Shown piece by piece: positions 1 through 5,799 of a stretch of DNA of 18,846 nt. Source of the DNA: DASPXK01 sp035637315 (GTDB lineage: Bacteria > Chloroflexota > UBA6077 > JACCZL01). The translations under genes were made by a program, and so were the position numbers. A model generated the notes under the pieces. It made no database searches and was not told the origin of the DNA. It saw only the letters and a program-made list of their open reading frames with translations. The stretch spans positions 1 to 18,846 of the forward strand of contig DASPXK010000121.1 of assembly GCA_035637315.1 (NCBI GenBank). The letters run 5' to 3'. Each line of letters starts with the position of its first letter. The stretch's first letter is position 1.

Positions 1-28
1 GAGGGGGAGGGGGCTCGACTCCTGGCTC

Positions 29-1243
29 ATGAAAAAGTCGGTCCGCGATCTCGACGTCAAGGGCAAGACGGTCCTTGTCCGCGTCGATTACAACGTGCCC
101 CTCGACAAGGAGGGGCACGTGACCGACGCTACCAGGATCGAGGCCACCATGCCGACCATCGAGTACCTCCGCGAGCGGGAAGCGCGGGTGGTGCTGATGT
201 CGCATCTCGGGCGTCCCAAAGGTCGCCAGCCCGAGCTGAGCCTGGTGCCGGTCGCCGCGGAGCTGAGCCGGCAGCTTGGCGTCCAGGTCCCGCTGGCGGC
301 GGAGTGCGTCGGGCCCGAGGCTGAGCGCGTCGTGGCCGGCCTCCGGCCCGGCGGCGTTGCGCTGCTGGAGAATCTGCGCTTTCACCCTGAAGAGGAGAAG
401 AACGATCCCCAGTTCGCACGCCAGCTGGCGTCCCTTGGCGACGTGTACGTCGACGACGCCTTTGGCGCCGCCCACCGTGCCCACGCCTCGACCGCTGGCA
501 TCGCGGCATACCTGCCGGCCGCGTCCGGATTTCTGATGGAGAAGGAGCTGAACGTGCTGGGTGGCATCCTGGAGCAGCCACGCCGGCCGTTCGCGGCCAT
601 CATCGGGGGCGCCAAGGTCTCGACCAAGCTGGGTGTCATGGAGAACCTCGTCCAGCTGGTCGACAAGCTCCTGATCGGTGGTGGGATGGCGAACACGTTC
701 CTGAGGGCTCGCGGCCTGGACGTGGGCAAGTCGCTTTTGGAGGCCGACCTCGTGGCCACCGCAGCCGAGCTGGAGCGGCGGGCCGCCGAGCGAGGTGTCG
801 AGCTGCTTCTCCCGAGCGACGTCCTGGTCGCGGATAAGATCGAGGAAGGGGCCCCGGCACGCGTGGTCGCAGCCGACGTGGTGCCTGCGGACAGCGCTAT
901 CGTGGACATCGGTCCCCAGACGGCCGCGCGCTACGGAGAGGCGCTGCGCGGAGCCGGGACGATCCTCTGGAACGGCCCGATGGGAGTCTTCGAGATACCC
1001 GCCTTTGCGGAGGGCACCCGATCCATCGCGCGCCTGCTAGCTGAGTCGGCAGCGACCACAGTGATCGGCGGCGGCGAATCCGTCGCGGCGGTCGAGCAGA
1101 TGGGCTTCGCCGAGAAGATGACGCACATCTCCACGGGCGGCGGCGCCTCGCTCGAGTTTCTCGAGGGCCGTGAGCTGCCGGGCGTCGCGGCGCTCGACGA
1201 GCTCTCAGCCGTCAGCAGTCAGCAATCAGGAGACGAAGCCTGA
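29..1243 (+). CDS. pgk: Phosphoglycerate kinase
   Basis: Cytosolic glycolytic and gluconeogenic enzyme that transfers phosphate between 1,3-bisphosphoglycerate and ADP. The 404-residue product has the family signatures in order: RVDYNVPL (residues 18-25) and R36 for substrate binding, SHLGRPKG (58-65), ENLRFHPEE (114-122), the VDDAFGAAHRAH segment (141-152), GGAKVSTK (193-200) for nucleotide binding, WNGPMGVFE (314-322) and the GGGES loop (348-351 region) near the end. Family members usually stop soon after the STGGGASLEFLEG motif (about 368-380). Here a tail of about 15 residues follows, rich in Ser and Gln, and it is encoded by the left arm of a heptamer repeat array. The ATG at 29 matches the usual family N terminus. 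The purine run at 1-13 is about 15 nt upstream, too far to be an ideal ribosome binding site. tpiA follows, so the two are likely co-transcribed. Confidence 0.98.
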   Translation: MKKSVRDLDVKGKTVLVRVDYNVPLDKEGHVTDATRIEATMPTIEYLREREARVVLMSHLGRPKGRQPELSLVPVAAELSRQLGVQVPLAAECVGPEAERVVAGLRPGGVALLENLRFHPEEEKNDPQFARQLASLGDVYVDDAFGAAHRAHASTAGIAAYLPAASGFLMEKELNVLGGILEQPRRPFAAIIGGAKVSTKLGVMENLVQLVDKLLIGGGMANTFLRARGLDVGKSLLEADLVATAAELERRAAERGVELLLPSDVLVADKIEEGAPARVVAADVVPADSAIVDIGPQTAARYGEALRGAGTILWNGPMGVFEIPAFAEGTRSIARLLAESAATTVIGGGESVAAVEQMGFAEKMTHISTGGGASLEFLEGRELPGVAALDELSAVSSQQSGDEA

Positions 1244-1294
1244 GATGGAAGGTCGCATGGCCCGACAAAGGGCTGAAAGCTGATGGCTGATAGC
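1201..1294. repeat. Inverted heptamer repeat array A (unit GCNNTCA / TGANNGC)
   Basis: The left arm (1201-1228) consists of four in-phase heptamers GCTCTCA, GCCGTCA, GCAGTCA and GCAATCA. The right arm (1274-1294) consists of three heptamers TGAAAGC, TGATGGC and TGATAGC, which are the reverse-complement type (TGANNGC). A 45-nt spacer separates them. The left arm lies inside the 3' end of pgk and the right arm contains the tpiA start codon. The constant positions can pair across the arms, with the two N positions mostly mismatched, so an imperfect hairpin is possible in DNA or mRNA. Confidence 0.85.
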
Positions 1295-2044
1295 TCGCGA
1301 ATCCCCATCGTCGCCGGCAACTGGAAGATGAACACCACCCTGGCCGAGGGGTTGGCGCTGGTCGACACGCTGGTGCCGCTCATCCAGGGCGTCAACTCGG
1401 TCGAGCGAGTCGTGTGTCCGCCGTTCGTCTCGCTGACCACCATTCGCGAGCGGCTGCGCGGCACCCCGATCCGGCTTGGCGCCCAGAACGTCTACTTCGA
1501 GTCGAAGGGCGCCTTCACCGGCGAGGTGAGCCCGGAGATGCTGCAGGGCCTGGTCGACTACGTTATCGTCGGGCACTCGGAGCGACGGCACATCCTTGGC
1601 GAGACCGACGAGGTGGTGGCCAGCAAGGTCGGCGGGGTCCTGGCGCATGGCTTGCTGCCGATCCTGTGCGTGGGCGAGACGCTCGAGCAGCGCGACGCCG
1701 GCCAGACCGAGGCGGTCCTCAAGGGTCAGGTCCGGGCTGCCCTGGAGGGCCTGGAAAGCAGCGTCGGCCTGGTAATCGCATACGAGCCGGTCTGGGCGAT
1801 CGGAACCGGCCGCGCCGCGACCGCGGCCGACGCGAACGCGGGCAATGCCGTCATCCGGCGCGAGCTGGCCGCGATCCTCGGCCAGGATGTCGCGGACGCC
1901 ACGCGCATCCAGTACGGCGGGAGCGTGACACCCGAGAACGCGGCCGAGCTGCTCGCGCAGCCCGAGGTCGACGGGGCGCTCGTCGGTGGGGCCAGTCTCA
2001 GAGCCGACTCGTTCGCGTCGATCGTTCGGGCGGCAGCCGGTTAG
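1283..2044 (+). CDS. tpiA: Triosephosphate isomerase
   Basis: Interconverts dihydroxyacetone phosphate and glyceraldehyde 3-phosphate in central carbon metabolism. The 253-residue TIM barrel shows AGNWKMN (N13 and K15 bind substrate), the electrophilic His in VGHSERR (H98), the catalytic Glu in AYEPVWAIGTG (E168) followed by the mobile loop, YGGSV (211-215) and the C-terminal GALVGGASL phosphate-binding loop. Length and motif spacing are normal. The ATG at 1283 is the only reasonable start: an in-frame TGA lies 9 nt upstream and the family N-terminal strand begins a few codons later. That ATG is inside the TGATGGC unit of repeat array A, and no good Shine-Dalgarno sequence precedes it. It lies 39 nt after the pgk stop, consistent with one operon. 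Confidence 0.98.
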   Translation: MADSSRIPIVAGNWKMNTTLAEGLALVDTLVPLIQGVNSVERVVCPPFVSLTTIRERLRGTPIRLGAQNVYFESKGAFTGEVSPEMLQGLVDYVIVGHSERRHILGETDEVVASKVGGVLAHGLLPILCVGETLEQRDAGQTEAVLKGQVRAALEGLESSVGLVIAYEPVWAIGTGRAATAADANAGNAVIRRELAAILGQDVADATRIQYGGSVTPENAAELLAQPEVDGALVGGASLRADSFASIVRAAAG

Positions 2045-2051
2045 CCCGCAG

Positions 2052-2146
2052 GGACCACGGACGGAAGACGACGGACGACAGACCGGCGAGGCCGCCGTCC
2101 GTGGCCGATGGCGCATCGTCCGTCGTCCGTCGTCCGTCGTCGGTCC
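2052..2146. repeat. Inverted heptamer repeat array B (unit TCGTCCG)
   Basis: It begins 7 nt after the tpiA stop. The left arm (2052-2079) is made of GGACCAC, GGACGGA, AGACGAC and GGACGAC. The right arm (2095-2146) is made of CCGTCCG, TGGCCGA, TGGCGCA, three copies of TCGTCCG and one TCGTCGG, then TCC. The reverse complement of the left arm shares the 12-mer TCGTCCGTCGTC exactly with the right arm, so a strong hairpin can form. It separates tpiA from the dprA promoter and could act as a terminator or boundary element, which is an inference. Confidence 0.85.
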
Positions 2147-2155
2147 AGGCCGTGC

Positions 2156-2161
2156 TACAAT
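2156..2161 (+). promoter_or_regulatory. Candidate -10 box of the dprA promoter
   Basis: TACAAT, preceded by GTGC so that a TG element lies two bases upstream, sits 52 nt before the dprA GTG. It is an A+T-rich hexamer in otherwise very GC-rich DNA. No clear TTGACA-like -35 is seen: the -35 position falls inside the last heptamers of repeat array B. Confidence 0.5.
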
Positions 2162-2212
2162 CGCGCCCCGACCAGTCGGGCGGCCGAGACTCGGTCGCTG
2201 TGTAGGTGGCCG

Positions 2213-3304
2213 GTGGCGACAGACGTAGAAGAGAGGGCCCACTGGGTCCTGCTGAGCATGGTGGCCGGCATCGGGCCCACCTGGTTCGGCCGTCTGGTCG
2301 ATCGCTTCGGGAGCGCGAAGGCCGCCTGGTCCGCCGCGCCGCTGGAGCTGGCGAGCCTTGGGCTGGAAGCCCGCGCGGCGCGCTCGCTGATCGAGCTGCG
2401 GGCGCGTCTCGACGCGGACGCCGAGTGGCGGCGTCTCGAGCGCCTGGGAGTGGGTGTCCTGACCCTCGCCGATCCCGGGTATCCGCCCCGCCTCCGCGAG
2501 ATCGCCGACGCACCCCCCGTCCTGTATCTGAGCGGCGACCTCACGCTGGCCGACGAGTGGTCGATCGCGGTCGTCGGCACCCGACGGGCCACAGCGTACG
2601 GCCGCCAGGCGGTCGAACGGGTCGTCGGCGAGGTGGCACGCTCGGGAGTCACGATCGTGAGTGGCCTGGCGAAGGGCATTGACACCTTCGCCCATCGCGC
2701 CGCGCTGGCGGCAGGCGGACGGACGCTGGCCATCCTCGGCAGCGGCCTGGACCGCGTCTATCCTGCGGAGAACCGCCGTCTGGCGGACGAGATCGTGGCG
2801 CAGGGCGCAGTGGTCACCGAGTTCCCACTCGGCACACCCCCGGACGCCATCAACTTTCCTCGCCGCAACCGGCTTCTGTCTGGCTTGACGATGGGCACGC
2901 TGGTGGTCGAGGCCGACCTGAAGAGCGGGGCGATGATCACCGCGACGACGGCCGCCGAGCAGGGGCGTGACGTCTTCGCCATCCCGGGCAGCATCCTCAG
3001 CCCGTTCTCAACCGGCCCGCATCAACTTATCAAGGAGGGAGCCAAGGTCGTTGCGTCCGCGGCCGACGTGCTCGAAGAGCTGCATCTGAACGCCGTCGTC
3101 GAGCAGCGGTCCGCGCGCGAGCAGCTACCGGCCGACCCGACCGAAGCTGCCCTGCTGGCGCTCCTGACCCACGAGCCAACCCACGTCGACGAGCTCGGCC
3201 GCGCGGCAGGCTTGCCGATGTCAGTGGTATCGAGCACGCTCACCCTGCTCGAGCTCAAGGGCCTGGCCCGCCAGCTCGGGGGCATGCTGTACGTGCGCGG
3301 CTAG
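2213..3304 (+). CDS. dprA: DNA-processing protein DprA
   Basis: DprA (Smf) binds incoming single-stranded DNA during natural transformation and loads RecA. From the GTG at 2213 the product has 363 residues: an N-terminal helical, helix-hairpin-helix-like region (about 10-60), the Rossmann-like DprA core (about 115-285) with VGTRRATAYG (121-130), SGLAKGIDTFAH (150-161), LGSGLDRVYP (175-184), NFPRRNRLLSGL (214-225) and EADLKSGAMITA (233-244), and a C-terminal winged-helix domain (about 310-360). The frame is open further upstream to 2108, but that part translates repeat array B and has no family similarity. GTG 2213 begins the recognisable N terminus and has AGGTGG 3 nt upstream. The nearby -10 box suggests its own promoter. 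Confidence 0.93.
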   Translation: MATDVEERAHWVLLSMVAGIGPTWFGRLVDRFGSAKAAWSAAPLELASLGLEARAARSLIELRARLDADAEWRRLERLGVGVLTLADPGYPPRLREIADAPPVLYLSGDLTLADEWSIAVVGTRRATAYGRQAVERVVGEVARSGVTIVSGLAKGIDTFAHRAALAAGGRTLAILGSGLDRVYPAENRRLADEIVAQGAVVTEFPLGTPPDAINFPRRNRLLSGLTMGTLVVEADLKSGAMITATTAAEQGRDVFAIPGSILSPFSTGPHQLIKEGAKVVASAADVLEELHLNAVVEQRSAREQLPADPTEAALLALLTHEPTHVDELGRAAGLPMSVVSSTLTLLELKGLARQLGGMLYVRG

Positions 3305-3326
3305 GCCGGTCTCCCGATCAACCCCA

Positions 3327-4151
3327 ATGCGAACGCCTGAACCTGTCATCGTCGTCGCGCTGTTTCCGGAGGAGCGCACGGCGCTCTTAGCGCTGCTCTC
3401 CGAGCTGACGGTTGAGGATTGGGCGAGGCCGACTGTCTGCGCCGGATGGTCGGTCAAAGACGTCGCCCTACACATCCTCGGGGATGATCTGGGCATCCTG
3501 TCGCGCAAGCGGGACGGCTTCCGGCACAGCGCCCGGGCACAGTCCGGCGACCTGGTCGACCTGGTCAACCGGATCAACGAGGACTGGGTCCAGGCGACGC
3601 GAAGACTGAGTGGCTGCGTGCTGTGCGAGTTGCTCGGTTTCACGGCCGGCCCCAGCCTGGCCTACTTTCAATCGCTCGACCCAATGGCCATTGGCGAGGC
3701 TGTGAGCTGGGCCGGTCCAGACCCCGCTCCGATCTGGCTCGATATCGCTAGAGAGTACACCGAACGCTGGCTCCACCAGCAGCACATTCGGGACGCGATT
3801 GGTCGCCCTGGCCTGAATGGTCGGCGCTTCCTTGGGCCGGTGTTGGAGACGTTCGTCCGGGCCCTGCCGCGTACTTTTCGCGATGTCGGCGCCGACGCCG
3901 GCATCGCCGTCGGTCTCACTATCACCGGTGAGTCCGGCGGTGACTGGGGCGTGGTCCGCGAGACTGATCGATGGAACCTCTACAAGGGCACGCCGGTCCC
4001 CCCGGCCGCAGCTGTTACCATAGGACAGGATGCTGCGTGGCGCGTCTTCACCAGGGGTCTCTCCCGACGCGAGGCGGTCGCCGCGTCCAGAATAGAAGGC
4101 GATCGGTCCTTGGGCATCAAGGTCCTCGAGACGGTCTCGATCATCGCCTGA
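3327..4151 (+). CDS. Maleylpyruvate isomerase N-terminal domain (DinB-like) protein
   Basis: A 274-residue protein of the TIGR03083 / mycothiol-dependent maleylpyruvate isomerase-like group, a DinB-fold four-helix bundle. Visible signatures are DWARPTVCAGWSVKDVALHIL (about 31-51, metal-ligand candidate H49) and ERWLHQQHIRDAIG (146-159), where E146 and H150 match the E-x3-H metal pair of MDMPI. The C-terminal part (about 185-265) fits the small SCP-like domain seen in relatives. Members are putative thiol-dependent transferases or isomerases, and the substrate cannot be told from sequence. It starts 22 nt after dprA without an obvious ribosome binding site. No aromatic-degradation genes adjoin it, so maleylpyruvate as a substrate is unlikely to be deducible here. 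Confidence 0.8.
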   Translation: MRTPEPVIVVALFPEERTALLALLSELTVEDWARPTVCAGWSVKDVALHILGDDLGILSRKRDGFRHSARAQSGDLVDLVNRINEDWVQATRRLSGCVLCELLGFTAGPSLAYFQSLDPMAIGEAVSWAGPDPAPIWLDIAREYTERWLHQQHIRDAIGRPGLNGRRFLGPVLETFVRALPRTFRDVGADAGIAVGLTITGESGGDWGVVRETDRWNLYKGTPVPPAAAVTIGQDAAWRVFTRGLSRREAVAASRIEGDRSLGIKVLETVSIIA

Positions 4152-4167
4152 ACGCGAAGCTAGTCAG

Positions 4168-4204
4168 CGATTGGGTGCAACTAAGCGAATTCACTCCCGA
4201 ATCG
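4168..4204. terminator. Possible bidirectional stem-loop between convergent genes
   Basis: CGATTGGGTG (4168-4177) can pair with CACTCCCGAATCG (4192-4204) with two single-base bulges. It sits between the convergent ends of the MDMPI-like gene and the toxin gene and overlaps the last codons of the toxin. There is no clear T-tract on either strand, so the call is weak. Confidence 0.3.
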
Positions 4205-4577
4205 ACAGCAGTCGCAGGTCCGGCATGGGGTAGTCACGCACGTTGCTGGTGATGAGAGTCGCGTCGTATTCTCGCGCGGCCGCGCCCACGAGGGCGTCGG
4301 CCAGCGAGATGGTTTGGCCGCGTCGCGCCAACTCATAGCGCTCCTGACCCGCTCGCGCCGCTGCCTCCCGACCAATGTGCCAATACGACAGCGACTCGAT
4401 GAACTGATCCCAAACCTGGTGCGTGCTGGGCGCCAGGCCCGCGTAGAACTCGGCAACGTTGACCGCGCACACACCCACCTCCTCGCCCGTCTCAATGAGC
4501 GCCAGGATCCTAGTCTGGGCTGGCTCCCGTCCCTTCGAATAGTCGATCAGGGCCGTCGTGTCCAGAAGGTAGCGCAT
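4191..4577 (-). CDS. vapC: PIN-domain toxin, VapC family
   Basis: A 128-residue PIN-domain ribonuclease, the toxin of a VapBC-type pair. The acidic metal-binding residues of the fold are present: D6 in LLDTTALID, E43 in NVAEFYAGL, D94 in SLADALVGAAA and N112/D115 in LITSNVRDYP. VapC proteins cleave specific RNAs, often tRNA or rRNA, using Mg2+; the target here is unknown. The ATG at 4577 shares its A with the TGA stop of the upstream antitoxin (TGATG), a typical translational coupling. A TTG one codon upstream is also possible. No separate ribosome binding site is seen. It ends convergently with the gene at 3327-4151. Confidence 0.88.
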   Translation of the reverse strand: MRYLLDTTALIDYSKGREPAQTRILALIETGEEVGVCAVNVAEFYAGLAPSTHQVWDQFIESLSYWHIGREAAARAGQERYELARRGQTISLADALVGAAAREYDATLITSNVRDYPMPDLRLLSIRE

Positions 4578-4846
4578 CAACTGGAACGGTTTGGCTCGCT
4601 CTCGACGCGGGCGTCGCTGCTTCGCCGTAGGTCATGGACCCAGGCCGCGGCCGATTCGGGTGTCTCCCAGCCTGGAATGTCGAGCTCTGCCAGTGTCCCG
4701 GCGGCTTCTCTGGCGGCTTCGATCCGTCTGGCCCGCGCCAGCTTTTCCTCGACCGCCTCGGCAAAGAAGCGGCTCCGTCGACGCTTCCCAACGAGCCTGT
4801 CGACAGCTTCGACTAGGCCCGGTGGCATCACCACATGGGCGCGCAT
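4577..4846 (-). CDS. Ribbon-helix-helix antitoxin, VapB/CopG-like
   Basis: An 89-residue partner of the PIN toxin. The N-terminal part RAHVVMPPGLVEAVDRLVG (2-20) followed by RRSRFFAEAVEEKLARARR (about 23-41) has the strand-helix-helix pattern of CopG/RHH DNA-binding proteins. The C-terminal half, with WETPESAAAWVHDLR (about 60-74), would be the toxin-binding tail. The ATG at 4846 is preceded by AGGGAG at 6-nt spacing, a good ribosome binding site. RHH antitoxins normally dimerise and repress their own operon; an inverted repeat at 4863-4878 is a candidate operator. It is the first gene of the toxin-antitoxin operon. Confidence 0.82.
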   Translation of the reverse strand: MRAHVVMPPGLVEAVDRLVGKRRRSRFFAEAVEEKLARARRIEAAREAAGTLAELDIPGWETPESAAAWVHDLRRSSDARVESEPNRSS

Positions 4847-4862
4847 GGTGAGCTCCCTAGCG

Positions 4863-4878
4863 CCTGAATGGGATCAGG
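4863..4878. promoter_or_regulatory. Inverted repeat, candidate antitoxin operator
   Basis: CCTGA (4863-4867) and TCAGG (4874-4878), 6 nt apart, lie 17 nt upstream of the antitoxin ATG. Reading the minus strand, a TATCCT hexamer with TG two bases upstream (TGCTATCCT) overlaps the far edge of this palindrome and could be the -10 box. Position fits autoregulation by the RHH antitoxin; no binding evidence is available. Confidence 0.4.
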
Positions 4879-5090
4879 ATAGCACATTGACAGGGGACTT
4901 CTGGCCGGAAGTCAAACGCATCTCTATCTCGGCGATCGGTTCTAAACCCACCCGGCCTGCCATGGTCGTGTCGTTGTTTCCCAGGAGAGAGCGGCGCCGG
5001 TGCGGCGCTACTCGGGGGTGCGTCGTATGCGGACTCACGCCGCCCCACGGCTTGTGCCGGCTGGTTCGTTGCTCCGGCCATCGCGGCGGC
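4879..5090. other. Non-coding stretch between antitoxin promoter and kinase remnant
   Basis: I see no convincing gene here. Short frames on both strands lack a ribosome binding site, family signature or consistent codon bias. A TTGACA hexamer on the plus strand (4887-4892) has no matching -10. The stretch may include eroded sequence from the loss of genes around the broken histidine kinase. Confidence 0.4.
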
Positions 5091-5799
5091 TCATACAGCC
5101 AGTTCCTGCCGCTCGGCGCGGACCGGCAACGCGAACGTGAACGTCGACCCGTTTCCCGTGCTCGACTCCACCCAGATCCGGCCGCCGTGCAGCTCGACGA
5201 TGCGCTTGGCGATGGACAGGCCGAGCCCGGTGCTGCCCTGCTTCCTGGCGCTGTGGCTCTCGGCCTGCTGGAACTCCTCGAAGAGCTTGTGCTGATCGTC
5301 TTCCGAGATGCCCGGGCCGGTGTCCGACACGGAGACGACGAACGCGTCCGTTCGAGGATTTCGCTTCGATCCTCACCTCGCCGGCCTCGGTGAACTTGAT
5401 CGCATTGCCCACCAGGTTCAGGAGTACCTGGGTGATTCGGCGCTCGTCGCCACGCCCGGTGGGCAGGTCGGGCGCGACGTCGAGATTCAGCGCGAGGTGC
5501 TTCTCCGCGGCCAGAGATTCCGCCGCCGTGAAGGCGGTTTGAACCACTTGCTCGAGCGAGTACTCGGTGATGGCGAGCGTAAGCTGGCCGGCCTCCATCT
5601 TCGAGAGATCGAGGATGTCGTTGATGAGTCCCAGGAGGTGCCGACCGCTCCGGTCGATCCGCTCCCGCACGTCACGGATCTTGTCCGGGGCGTCGCCGTA
5701 CACGCCATCCAGGATCAGCTGGGTATAGCCGAGGATGGCGTTGAGCGGCGTACATAGCTCGTGGCTCATGTTGGCCAGAAATTGTCTGGCGGTCAGCGC
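5091..5799 (-). pseudogene. Sensor histidine kinase remnant (truncated and frameshifted)
   Basis: The minus strand encodes the catalytic half of a hybrid-type sensor kinase split over two frames. From about 5799 it reads FLANMSHELCTPLNAILGYT (H box, phospho-acceptor His retained; the usual HELRTPLN has Cys for Arg), DILDLSKMEAG and the N box QVLLNLVGNAIKFTEAGE. Near 5341-5352 the frame shifts by one base. The other frame continues with SDTGPGISEDD (G1 box), FEEFQQAES, and GSTGLGLSIAKRIVELHGG (G2 box), ending at 5091. No sensor, HAMP or PAS region is present. The frame upstream of 5799 overlaps the membrane-protein gene and shows no kinase similarity, and there is no start codon or ribosome binding site next to the H box. 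I infer a dead gene fragment. A sequencing error could explain the frameshift but not the missing N terminus. Confidence 0.85.

Noticed and set aside
1226..2695. 489-codon open frame on the minus strand across tpiA and dprA
   Set aside because: It is antisense to two unmistakable genes, has low-complexity Arg/Gly-rich sequence with no domain, and reflects GC-rich codon use on the other strand.
5341..5352. Programmed frameshift in the histidine kinase
   Set aside because: No slippery heptamer or downstream structure is evident, and the gene also lacks its N-terminal half, so decay is the simpler reading.
4314..5393. 359-codon plus-strand open frame over the toxin-antitoxin and kinase remnant
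   Set aside because: It is antisense to vapC, the antitoxin and the kinase core, and shows no domain of its own.
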